DNA of 64,000 nucleotides from Wuchereria bancrofti (Eukaryota > Nematoda > Chromadorea > Rhabditida > Onchocercidae): contig SSBO01000012.1 of the NCBI GenBank assembly GCA_005281725.1, forward strand, positions 12,547,153-12,611,152. Reading direction: 5' to 3'. The position numbers and the translations under genes are program-made. This document shows positions 1-12,269 of this stretch, piece by piece; the first letter of the stretch is position 1; each line of letters begins with the position of its first letter. Below the pieces are notes generated by a model that saw only the letters and a program-made list of their open reading frames with translations, had not been told where the DNA came from and made no database searches.

Positions 1-2430
1 CAATGTGTTGCACCTAAATGGATAAAAAATTCAAATTGAATGAAACTGTGAGAGGAAACTGGGAAATTATTTCTCTAATATGAGAAATATACTTTACTCT
101 GATAAATATACTCTAATATTTTTACTCTGATAAATATAATAAAATTGATTTTAAAACTTAAATCCAAAGTGAACTGATGGTGTTTCTATACTTATTTACA
201 TTATCTGATAGTTGTTTTCAAATAATGCTATTTGTTTAATTACCTAATTGTCAATTAATAAATGAATCAATGCTGCACAGTAACTTTTTTATGTCTCGCA
301 CACTTATCAAAGTTAACAAAATTTAAGAAAAAAGAGGAAAAAAGTCTGACCTATCTTACGTTTAAATGGTAATATAAATAAAATTATGCCGTAACTTTTA
401 AAACTGAAATAATAAAATGAATATAGGTAAGCTGTGTATTATTTTATTTACCTGACCTTGCATGTGCACTTTTAATTAACCAATTTTTTTGTGTGCAATT
501 TCGCAAAGCTCAAACTACTAGAAAATACTTTATTAAAATGGCATATATCTGAAATAAACAATTATTTTTAACTTGTTATTACATTTCCTATGTTTTAACA
601 TAAATTATCTTTTATTATTAATGTGACACATTTCTAATGCATTTTTAATTTATATATATTTTCATTGCAATGATTGAAAATTTTGCTGCATATTTAAACA
701 TTAATTAATTTTTATTATAAATATATTATAATGCAGTTTGTTTATTTATTTAATTGTCAACTGCGCCTACCACTACTAAAAGGTACTATTTTCAACGCTA
801 ATGAAATCTTTTCGTTCAATAAGAATTAGCGTTGCACTTATCTTGTGCACTTGTCAAAGTTACAAAATTTAGGAAAATGGTACTGTAAATGAAAGTATGT
901 TGTAACTTTTCGGATTGAAATAATCAAATGAATAAAGGTAAACTGTGTGACCCAATGTCATCATTTTCTCGGCATATTCGGCGGTGACATTAGTTACAAA
1001 TAAGTTGCTAGAAAGCTGAAATATTATTTTACAATTATTTGTCAATTTTACTAACACTCTTAATTTTTGTCGATTTTTTCAGGTAAAACTTATGAATGAC
1101 TACTGTTAACTCTGAATAGAAAGGAACATATTACAGCTTACCAAATAATTTATTGTAAAAATAAAATTCACTCTTAAAAATTTCCTGTAAAAAGAAAAGA
1201 ACATAAATATAACAAAAATTAATTATTTTACTTAATTTAACCAGCTAAATAATTAGTTTTATCATTAAGTATTTAGTACGAACTATCATCTTATCAAGAA
1301 ATCAAACAAAAAAAAATTTTTTAAAAGGTTGAAAAAATACTTTGTGCATGTTTTAGGCAGAAGGAAAAGAAATAATCAGTGAAAATTTTCCGAACATTTT
1401 TTATGTAGTATTTCTTGTTGATAATCAAAATTTCCTTAATTACGGAAAAAGTTTTAAACCTAAAAACATAATGTGCTGTAAAATTATGCTACCAATACCA
1501 AAATGTTACTGGATCAGGCGGTTTCTTTCCCGAGAGGGAATGAAACAATCTCCCAAAAAATAATTAAGCAAATGCACCACTGATATGATTTGAAAAAAAA
1601 AAACGATAAATGGAATTGGTCAAAAATGTTTCGGGAAATGTTATATCAACAAATGGACATTGTCCATAATGAGCAGATTGTTAATAGTGCAAAGAAGGGA
1701 AATTATACATTAATCAATTAATATCAATTTGTTTCTGTAGTATTTTTCGAACAGCATTCTTAGCGTGTATTTCGCTTGAAAAATGGGTAAGCGAGGGAGA
1801 TCAGAATGAAGGGAACGAGCGGAAAGTGTTGAAGGAAAAACACTCATTCACCTTCTTTCCGACTTTTTTCGGCTTTTTCTTTTATAAAAAAATTTATAGA
1901 ACGAATAATGCTTTGGGATTTAATCATTTTAGTACAAATACATTTGTCCTCCTATTCAAAAATGATAATTTATTAACAAATTTAATCGTATTCAATTCAT
2001 TTTTAAAACAAAAATCACCCCAAGTAATATTTTTTTTTAACAATTATAAGTGTATATTAAAATGATATTCAGGAGTCGTTTCATGAAAATATGGTTTCGG
2101 AATGCCGATGAAATTAGCAAATGGTGATTCATTGACGTTGTTTTACCACTTTGAATTAATTTTTACTCCAAAAATGACCTTTGATTAAATGAAATATCCA
2201 TCCATCCGTGTTGATCTCAATCTAGCAAGCAGCATCATCTCATAATTTAAGTTATAAAACACGAATATCAAAGTGCTAATAAAGTTTCGAAATAATAAAA
2301 TATTATTAACAGTCAAATTTCTTATACTGCAATATTCGTTGACATGCCGTACCACCGTGGTGTATGGTATGTATGAGATTAACTGGTGATAAACTGGGTA
2401 CTACTGCTGTTGATAAAAGGTCAAATGCAC
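1..2430. other. Non-coding AT-rich flank
   Basis: I see no supportable gene here. The open frames are short and low in complexity. The stretch holds a diverged duplicated segment (listed separately) and a small hairpin, TTCCC-GAGA-GGGAA, at about 1527-1541. It is probably the 3' flank of the BTB gene that starts downstream on the minus strand. Confidence 0.5.
296..955 (+). repeat. Diverged direct repeat, copies about 296-440 and 846-955
   Basis: Two segments about 550 bp apart share an ordered series of words: a TCAAAGTTA(A)CAAAATTTA block, then AATGGTA, then GTAACTTTT, then GAAATAAT(A/C)AAATGAAT, and finally AGGTAA(G/A)CTGTGT. The second copy lacks roughly 35 bp after the first block. This looks like an old interspersed element or a local duplication. 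No terminal repeats or coding capacity were seen. Confidence 0.55.
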
Positions 2431-5400
2431 TCAGTTTCTCACCAGTTGCATTGCCATTGTATTCTTGGCTGAAATTTTGTTCCATAGTATATTTATATGA
2501 CATCCGGAAAGGTATGCAAATGATATAGACGATATTGTATTCTGCTTAAAGCTGATATCAAAAAATGAAAACGTACGCTCAAATAAACAATTTCACTGTA
2601 TTTCAAGTCAATTTTGATTTAAAGAAGAAAATTTAAGGTATTAGTGATAATATTATAAGATAAAACAAACACAAATCTTCTATAGTGCTTCTCAACAATC
2701 ATTGCAATGCACATTCGTTTCACTTGAAAATATGATTGCTGCTGATGTGTTAATGATAAGATTTTGACTATTTCATCCAAATTATCCAAATTCTGCATAT
2801 TACAAGCATTGAGCTACTTATGTATGAAATAATTATTTCATTTACAGCACAAATAAGCCTAATGAAATTAGCAAAGATTTTTGATGACTTATTTATAATT
2901 TACATTGGAAAGTTGAAATACCAGTACGCGTCCAATATCATCGTCAAATTGTGTCATTTTCAATTGAAATTGTCTGGCACATTTTAGCATTTGTTGTATT
3001 AATTGTAGATCCACTATTTCGGATGATTCAAATACACCAAAGATCATATAAGATAAAGTCTTGAAAAATATTAGTAAATTGTTTAGCAATGGATTTAAAA
3101 GGCTAACTCAATGGTTCAAACAAAATGGTATGATTACTGGTAATTTTAGCATTTGCATATATGAAAAATGTGTTTTATCATAAATAATTGTAATAAACCA
3201 CTTAATTGTACTAATTATTTGTTTCGTTCTAATTACTTAGCAATTTATTCCGTAATTTTTTTAATTGGGAATAAAAGCATGAAATCTTTTTCTGTTTTTG
3301 AAATTTCTTTAATTAAATTATTTCATAGCTGTATTTAATGATCGTAAAATGAGAAACCTGTAAAACGGCTTTACGATTATAATTCACAGAGATTTGATTC
3401 AATGTAATATTATCAGAGCTTAATAAATCACGAAAGTATGGCGAAGATATGTACAACAAACTTTTATATGACGGAATATCGCCATCCAACGTTTTGAATA
3501 TGAAATCACTGTAACGCCACTAGAAATTACGAAAAGTGCCCTTATTTTCATTTAAAAACTAAAATGATCCGTTATTATTTCTAAAAGGAAGTTGAGAATT
3601 TAATTTTAGATTACGGAAGCCTAATTTGATGTTGTTCATGTTTCTAAAATACTAAAGCAAACATTTCAGTAACAGAATTTTGGATTTCGAGTTCTTCCAT
3701 AATTCTACAATTCATTTTCAACAATATCATTTACTATTAAAATTTAAATATTTCCATAACAACTTCCATGACTTTACATGACATCACTGATAAACCTATC
3801 TATTATCAGTTTACTTAAAACAATTTTATTTGAAATTACTATGCTTTTCTCTTATTCCTAACTTACGGTCAATGTCTTAATCATTTTCTTTTTTTTTTTT
3901 TCAAATTAAGAAAGCTCTATTATTTCAATTACGAAATGATTACAATTAATTTATCTTTGTCCACTGATTGCAGAAGAAAAGCAAACTAAAACTTACTTCC
4001 TATAATTACAAAATAATTACAATAATTCTTCGAAGTTTTGGCTTATATTCAGAATACGTTTACGAAATATTTTGATAAAATATTTTCAATTTATCGGTGA
4101 ATAAATTTTAATCGGACATATTTTAATTGCATTCATATTGCAGTTTATCGACCTAATTTCTTACTTCACTGCTTTTTTATTCATATGTCCATTTATTTAT
4201 TGAAAAAAAGTTCTAAATTCATCTGTTATTAAACTTACGGTTCAATATTTTGATGAATATCCTTAAGCTTCTTGCGAAAATCGCCGTCTTTGAGGAACGA
4301 TTGTATTGGTAAAGCTTTATTCATTTGTATCTGAAAATCGCTAGCCACAAAATTCATTTCAACCGTAAGCATTGCCCGACCGCCTTGCCATCGTGAATGA
4401 ATATCGAAAGCTGAAACTATATCCGCCGAATATTGATTGGAAATTTTAACAGATATATTTTCCCAAAAGGATTTAAATTTCAGAGTTTTAAATCAAGTAA
4501 CCTTCTATCAGTGAAGCGAGTAACGGATTTCCCTCAAAAAGGCGATAATTTCTGTTGGAAGAAAATGTTGAATGATGTGCATCCGGTACTGATGTAATTT
4601 GTGGTGCTGTAACCTTTCTTAATTTCAGTGTTAAATTTAAATCGTAAATCGTAAGTTAATTCAAAATTCATTCTTTCACTTATTGGAATTTTCGTCATTT
4701 TAAAGTTTCTTTCGATTTTTTTTCCGAAATAATGAAATTAACTTACAGCATTCTGCACCTCTCATCAATTGTAACTTAAATACTATTGCGAATGGAGTCG
4801 GTTGAGTAAATACTTTGCAGTGATCAAGAAATAATCGCCAGACTGTTTTCCTTTCAGGCCAGTGTGGTGAACCTATGAAGTTAATTGTCCTGAAAATTAA
4901 GAATATACGATGAATTTAATTTCTATATTAACGTTAATTCCATTAATTAATATTTCCAATACGACTGAATGTACAGTGTGAATCAAAAATTTAAGCAGAA
5001 TATTTTTCTGTGTGATCAAATATTGCATTAAGTGTAATATTATTTTATTAATATTTGTAAAATTTTAAAATTTATTTCAAACGAATTCAAATGGATGATA
5101 AAGTGATGCTAAACACAACCAACCATTCATAAGCAAATGCTTCATATGTCGTATAAAAATGTGCTTGTTGAAAAAATGAGGCGCCTGAAAAAGTATTCTT
5201 CACCGGATCTTCAATTAACCATCATTTTGTCAAAAAACAGTGTAACATACTTTCTACAGAGGGAATTTTTTTTTAACTCTGGCAATCATAGCTCAGAAAA
5301 GGAATCTGTAAATGTTGCATTGGTAGTGATAAATTTTATCAGAATGTAGTAAATGACAAATGAAATCAAGTAATTTAATCTGCAGTGATAAGCAGATTAA

Positions 5401-5598
5401 ATAATTTGAAATAATTGTTTATGTTAATTAATTAAAATGATTAATTAGCTAAAATCATAAACCAGCAGGTCGAACAATTGGTATAATCCAACGAAAAAGA
5501 TAGGTAATGCTTGAGAGTACATGCTGAGATGTCGCTCTCCAACGATTATTCGGAACATCATTTAGAATCTCATGCAAAGATTTTACGCATCCGCTCAT
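2431..5598 (-). CDS. BTB/POZ-domain protein, multi-exon (possibly MATH-BTB-like)
   Basis: Exons in coding order, chosen by splice sites and phase: 5598-5463, 5184-5124, 4889-4747, 4410-4239, 3508-3358, 3059-2904, 2541-2431. They join in frame to 930 nt (309 aa). The fifth exon carries a typical BTB core, D-F-I-F-K-x-L-D-G-D-I-P-x-Y-K followed by S-P-Y-F-R, starting near residue 171. The next exons continue the helical part and end at TGA 2433-2431. The N-terminal third (W-T-I-N-F, P-H-W-P-E, F-K-L-Q-L) is unassigned and could be a divergent MATH-like fold. BTB proteins usually mediate dimerisation or act as Cullin-3 adaptors; that role is inferred. The start ATG follows an AG directly, so it could be trans-spliced. 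A protein-like open segment at 4613-4502 also ends in the right phase for the 4410 exon but has no good acceptor, so the middle of the model is uncertain. The 5463-5185 intron uses an unremarkable GTTTAT donor. Confidence 0.66.
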
Positions 5599-5989
5599 CT
5601 TCAAATCAAATAAATAAATAATCGAAATTATTTACATTCCGGAATTAAATATCATTGATGATCTTCTTGTTAAGTAGTCATATAAGTAACTATTTATCAG
5701 TAATTATTTTTATGTAAGTAGTTATTTATCTGTTTTTATGTTTTTTTGTGATTTTCTTCTCCGTTTATATGATACTGTAAATTAATTTTACATGCATTAT
5801 TAATTGCGAAATATTTTTTTTACTTTTAACTTATTATTTTTTAACTTATTAAACACACGATAATTTAATTTATTCAACACCTTTTCAAATTTACAGCCTT
5901 CTTTGTTTTCATGTTACTTATACAAATTGAACGCTTTTTCACGCTTGTTCCACGTCGTGGTTTTTTAATTCATCTTAATTTTTACCTAT

Positions 5990-7990
5990 TTATTCCGTTT
6001 TTATTTAATGTTTCCATATCATTTTTAAATTAATTTTTGCATCCAAAATCTTTACTCTTTTATCATTTCCATGCCACTTTTTAATTATTCTTTTTTAAAT
6101 CTTTTAATTTGCTTTTGCATGCTGTTTCTTAACTAATCAATTATTTCCACGTGTTTTGTCTACTTGAATTTTGTCTGTTTTTTTAATTGTTTAATTAATT
6201 ATCTCACCTGCATTATTTAGCATACACCCCTTAATTAATTAATTTTCGTTTCTTTTTTATTGTGCTTTTCCCATTAAAGACCTGCATGCTATTCTTGAGT
6301 AATTAATTTACTGTTTTTATTTGCTTCAGTTTGCATTGATTTTAATTAATTAACTTTTACTTCTACATGTTTTTATCCAGATGACCTTTGCAACTGACTC
6401 TTTAATCAACTTTGTATGCTATATTTAAACTAATAAATTACTTATGTATGCTTCTACTTGGTTAACTTCATTTAACTAATTTCAATTTCTTTTCTATCCA
6501 CTTTGTTTCTGCATGCCACATTTAATTATTTAACTTTTGTTTGTCTTTTTTTATTTGGATGCAATTTTTAATCAATTGTTTCGTAATTTTCCATTTTTTA
6601 ATTAATTAATTTCCATATTTGCATTTTTTATTTACCTGAACCTTGCATGCATGTTTTTCTTTAATTAATTTTTGCATGCCATTTCTAACTAATAAATTAA
6701 TAATTTCGCATTTTTCAATTAGTTAATTTTCATCTCTGTTTTTTTATTAACCAGAATTTAAAAAAGTAGCATGCAAAGGTCAGATAAATAAAAAATGCAG
6801 AAATAAACAAAAGCATATTAAAAAATAGCATGCAATTTTTATTTTCGTTTCCTTTGTTTACTTAACTTTTTTTATTTCTGCATGTTTTTGTTTACTTATT
6901 TTTGCATGCAATCTTTAATAAGCTTTATTTCCACTTTTTTATCCCCTAAACCTTGCACGCTACTTTTTTTATTATTTTGTTATTTTTGCTTATTTTTTAT
7001 TTTTGCTTATCTACTTAACTTTTGCATGCAATTTTTAACTAACAATTTTTATTTTTGCACTTTTTATTTACCTTACCTTTGCATGCTTTCATTTGACTAA
7101 TCATTTATATTGGTTTTTATAAGTTCGCATTATTTAGCATATTATTTCCATTTAACTAGTTCCAATTTCTTATTTAATCCATTTAACTTTTATATGCTAT
7201 TTTTTAATTAATTAATTTCTTTTCCTATTTGTCTTATTTTCTTAAACCTACGCATGCTATTTTCTAAATAATTGTTTTCATTTCTTTTTATTTACTTAAG
7301 CTTTGTATGCTGTTTTCAAATTAATTTTTTGTTTCTTATTTTTATTCACTTAACCTTAAATATATTACTTTTTGCTTCCACTTGCTCATACACTCAAACT
7401 CTGCATGCTATTTTTTAATTAATTTCTCCGCATGCAAGATTTTTTAACCAGTTAATCTTTATTTCCCTATCTTTTTATTTACTTTATCTATGCATGTTAT
7501 TTTCTAATTAATTATTTTTATTATTATTTATTCAACTTTTGCGTGGCACTTTCCAATTAATTATTCATTTGTTTTTTATTTATTTGACTTTGCATTCCAA
7601 TTTGACTATTTTTTATTATTTCTTTCCATCCATTTAATCTTCTCATGGTATTTTTTAACTAATTAATTTTTATTTCTGTTTTTTTTACTTAACCTTTGCA
7701 TGCTTTTCTTTAAATTAATAAATTACTTCCGTGTGCTCCTCTTTAGTTAAAATCATTTAGCACGCTGTTTTTAATTAATTAATTTTTAATTTCATTTTTC
7801 GTTTACTTAACCTCTATATGTTGGTTTATATCTGTATACTGGTCTGTATGCTGGTTTCTGTATTTTTTTATATCTCTAGTCGATTTAATTTATATTTACT
7901 TGATCTTTGCAAATGATTTCGTAATTGATAGTTTTTATTTCTATTTGTTTTTTTTTTATTTAGCTTTTGCATGTTATTTTGCTACTAATC
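5990..7990. repeat. Degenerate TTTGCATGC satellite
   Basis: A roughly 2-kb block is built from loosely repeated units. Each combines a (T)TTGCATGC word, a TTTTTAATTAATTAATTT word and a TTTTTATTTACTTAACC-like word. The palindrome GCATGC occurs at least 13 times (near 6118, 6284, 6513, 6644, 6674, 6769, 6829, 6903, 7023, 7080, 7252, 7403, 7429 and 7698), with further one-base variants between. Unit length is irregular, about 40-130 bp. One unit (6769-6798) lies inverted relative to 6621-6650. No coding capacity was found. This looks like an old satellite or an array of a small repeated element. Confidence 0.75.
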
Positions 7991-8885
7991 AAAATTTATT
8001 TCCCATAAAACAATAATCGATTGATTTTAATGATTTTGAATTCGCTTTTTTTACACAATAAATGATTTTTGCTTAATAATACGTTAATTACCAATTATTT
8101 GAATTTTTCATGTAACATTTTTTTGTTATTTTAAATAATAAGTTTCACGAAAATATGTACATCAAATACTGATGAAGCAAATAACAATAATTTAATCATT
8201 TTATGTTTATTTGATTTGTGTTTAATCATTTTATGCTGAAAAACAATAATTTAATTTAATCAATTTAGTCAATAATATTTTCTACCCCAGAAGTAACGTT
8301 TACACAAATAAAAAATAAAGAAAGATAAAAATAAAAATCAAGAAAATGCTGCTTGCGAGATTTAAATTATTTCTAATGGATGTATTATCAAGCAAAAGTC
8401 ATTTGGAAGTAGAAATGAATTTTAAATGATTAAATAAGGTCAACAAATTATCACTTTATTATTTTATTAGCATCTCGATGCCTACATTAATCTATTTAAT
8501 CTTATTTAATTTATTTTCCAAACTTTGATGAAAATTCATATTTTCAGATTTTCAAAAGTGTGTCTCCAAAGTATGTAATTTAAAATTTTTTTCTATTCTA
8601 TGCAGGAACTTATTGGATGGAATCACCAACAGGTTAATAAACGATAATGAAGCTTAAACGAAATGCTTCAACAACTGTAATCATAAACTGCTCCATTCAA
8701 ATAATTATTGCCGGTATGATAATTTGAAATTTTAATTCCTTTTAAAATTTAAGAATTCGAGAAAAAAAATCTTTTTTTTTGATGTGTCATACAAAATATA
8801 AATTTACATCAAATAATATAATTATTTATCATTATTAAAGAATGTTTGAGGGAATAAGCGAAAGAAAAGTAAGGGAAAAAAGAAT

Positions 8886-11800
8886 GTTTTTTTCAAAGCA
8901 ATTTTTGAATTAAATTTTAAATTAAAAGAATCTTTAAGTGGAATAGCTCTCTCTCCCTCTCTCTCCTTCCCTCGCTCCCTCTTTCTTTCTTTTGTTATTA
9001 TCTGAAATATTAGAAGTGTCACACTGTCCATGTAGTTTATTGTAACTATGATGCAGCAAAACAAGCGGTCAGTTGGTCATCATCCATAAAGTCTGTTCTG
9101 GAAAATGATTCTTTATTTACATTTACCAAACGGTCATTAGCGATATTATTTTTTTCTTTGCTTAACTATTCCGCCGGTCATTTTAAAAAGCTTCCGGCTT
9201 ATTTAGGATCTTTTTCCCTTTGTAATCATTTCCTTTACCCCTTATAATGATTGCTATCAAATCTCTTAATGGGTCTTTTTTTTTCTTTCTTTCTTTTGCT
9301 TTCTCTTTCCCATTCCGCTAGTCGAAATTAGCAGTGTAAATAAAGTGATTTAACAAAATATAAAAGATTTAACAAATAAATTGAAATATTATCATTCATA
9401 TATAAAAATATATGCTTTGAAATTTAAATATTTTGTAATAAATATTAGTTTATATTAGGAATAGAATTCAAGTTAAATTTGTTTAAAGGAATAAAAAAAT
9501 AAGAAAATTGAGAGTTTAAATTATTTTGAAGAAAGAACTGTGCGAGAAGACGTATTTGTCTAAAATGGTTCAAATAATTTGAATTGAAAAATGAAAAAGC
9601 TATTGAGTTGATTTAATTAGCTGAAATCATAATGTGCTTCTCCAATTTTTTGATATGATTAAAATTGATAATTCTATCCAAATTATTCAAATAATGAAAT
9701 AGAAAACATATTAAATACTAAGAAAGGAAACAAAAATCACAATAAAAAATATTTTCATTTTTTTTCTATTAGAAATGGAATCAAATGTTTCCTTATTTGA
9801 AATTTGAAGTTCAAAAATTAAATATTTTTATTTAGAATTTAGAAGTTGTTTGAAATTATTTAAAATTTAATCGCATCGAAAATTCCCCCGCACTATACGA
9901 TATTTAACTTCACAAATTATCAATTTAATCTATTTGCAACTATTATAGAAATGAATCAATTTTTTTTTTCTTTTAAATGATTGCCATTGATGAGATATAA
10001 ACGAAATCTAAAATATTTTTAGCTAACTATTAATTGTTACGTTAATCTTAATAAAATCTAATTTTTCCATTAAAAAATTTTACACCGAATTTTTTTCTGG
10101 AAAAAAAATAGTAAATAATTTCCAAGTTTTTTGATAGCAATAAAAAAAAGTAAGTGAAACAGCAAAAAAAAGATTACAAAATTCAAATATTTGAAAAAAA
10201 AAAACTTCTATCGCTCTATTAAATAGGTGGCATAAATCCGTAAATATCTTTATTTTTACTAACTTTTGAGCAATTTTAAAGAAACAATTTTTCAAATCGT
10301 TTAGATAATTTCTAATCCAAATGATAACTAATGTAAAAAGTTCACATTATATCATAGCATATATCATATCAATACCTTTTCCTTTTGCTATACCAATTAA
10401 TTAAGTGAAAATTTCCGATATGAAATTTTATGAATTTGTTGAGTTCTTTTTTTCTCATCTCTTTGCAAAGTTTTCCCACCCACTTTATGAGAAAATTTTT
10501 TGTTTTCTTCTTTTCCATCCATAACGATGAGCAAAAACAAAGATAACAGTAAAAAAAAGAAAAAAAAGGAAAAGAATNTTTTTTTCAAAGCAATTTTTGA
10601 ATTAAATTTTAAATTAAAAGAATCTTTAAGTGGAATAGCTCTCTCTCCCTCTCTCTCCTTCCCTCGCTCCCTCTTTCTTTCTTTTGTTATTATCTGAAAT
10701 ATTAGAAGTGTCACACTGTCCATGTAGTTTATTGTAACTATGATGCAGCAAAACAAGCGGTCAGTTGGTCATCATCCATAAAGTCTGTTCTGGAAAATGA
10801 TTCTTTATTTACATTTACCAAACGGTCATTAGCGATATTATTTTTTTCTTTGCTTAACTATTCCGCCGGTCATTTTAAAAAGCTTCCGGCTTATTTAGGA
10901 TCTTTTTCCCTTTGTAATCATTTCCTTTACCCCTTATAATGATTGCTATCAAATCTCTTAATGGGTCTTTTTTTTTCTTTCTTTCTTTTGCTTTCTCTTT
11001 CCCATTCCGCTAGTCGAAATTAGCAGTGTAAATAAAGTGATTTAACAAAATATAAAAGATTTAACAAATAAATTGAAATATTATCATTCATATATAAAAA
11101 TATATGCTTTGAAATTTAAATATTTTGTAATAAATATTAGTTTATATTAGGAATAGAATTCAAGTTAAATTTGTTTAAAGGAATAAAAAAATAAGAAAAT
11201 TGAGAGTTTAAATTATTTTGAAGAAAGAACTGTGCGAGAAGACGTATTTGTCTAAAATGGTTCAAATAATTTGAATTGAAAAATGAAAAAGCTATTGAGT
11301 TGATTTAATTAGCTGAAATCATAATGTGCTTCTCCAATTTTTTGATATGATTAAAATTGATAATTCTATCCAAATTATTCAAATAATGAAATAGAAAACA
11401 TATTAAATACTAAGAAAGGAAACAAAAATCACAATAAAAAATATTTTCATTTTTTTTCTATTAGAAATGGAATCAAATGTTTCCTTATTTGAAATTTGAA
11501 GTTCAAAAATTAAATATTTTTATTTAGAATTTAGAAGTTGTTTGAAATTATTTAAAATTTAATCGCATCGAAAATTCCCCCGCACTATACGATATTTAAC
11601 TTCACAAATTATCAATTTAATCTATTTGCAACTATTATAGAAATGAATCAATTTTTTTTTTCTTTTAAATGATTGCCATTGATGAGATATAAACGAAATC
11701 TAAAATATTTTTAGCTAACTATTAATTGTTACGTTAATCTTAATAAAATCTAATTTTTCCATTAAAAAATTTTACACCGAATTTTTTTCTGGAAAAAAAA

Positions 11801-12269
11801 TAGTAAATAATTTCCAAGTTTTTTGATAGCAATAAAAAAAAGTAAGTGAAACAGCAAAAAAAAGATTACAAAATTCAAATATTTGAAAAAAAAAAACTTC
11901 TATCGCTCTATTAAATAGGTGGCATAAATCCGTAAATATCTTTATTTTTACTAACTTTTGAGCAATTTTAAAGAAACAATTTTTCAAATCGTTTAGATAA
12001 TTTCTAATCCAAATGATAACTAATGTAAAAAGTTCACATTATATCATAGCATATATCATATCAATACCTTTTCCTTTTGCTATACCAATTAATTAAGTGA
12101 AAATTTCCGATATGAAATTTTATGAATTTGTTGAGTTCTTTTTTTCTCATCTCTTTGCAAAGTTTTCCCACCCACTTTATGAGAAAATTTTTTGTTTTCT
12201 TCTTTTCCATCCATAACGATGAGCAAAAACAAAGATAACAGTAAAAAAAAGAAAAAAAAGGAAAAGAAT
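8886..12269 (+). repeat. 1.69-kb tandem duplication with N at the junction
   Basis: The segment 8886-10577 repeats at 10578-12269 with a constant offset of 1692 bp. Every stretch compared is identical, including the CT-rich patch (8949-8991 and 10641-10683) and long A-runs. The junction base 10578 is N where the first copy has G (8886). Exact identity in AT-rich non-coding DNA, plus an N exactly at the join, points to overlapping contig ends or two haplotypes placed in series rather than a biological duplication. No gene is seen in the unit. Confidence 0.9.
10578..10578. other. Single-base assembly ambiguity (N)
   Basis: The only N in this region. It sits exactly at the junction of the two 1692-bp copies, consistent with an assembly join. 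Confidence 0.9.

Noticed and set aside
2306..2503. 65-codon minus-strand open frame
   Set aside because: Splice phase from the upstream BTB exon selects a different frame (stop at 2433-2431); this is its shadow.
5137..5349. 70-codon plus-strand open frame
   Set aside because: It overlaps, on the opposite strand, a phase-consistent exon of the BTB gene.
10080..11987. Two identical 71-codon open frames
   Set aside because: They are the same non-coding sequence seen twice because of the 1692-bp duplication.
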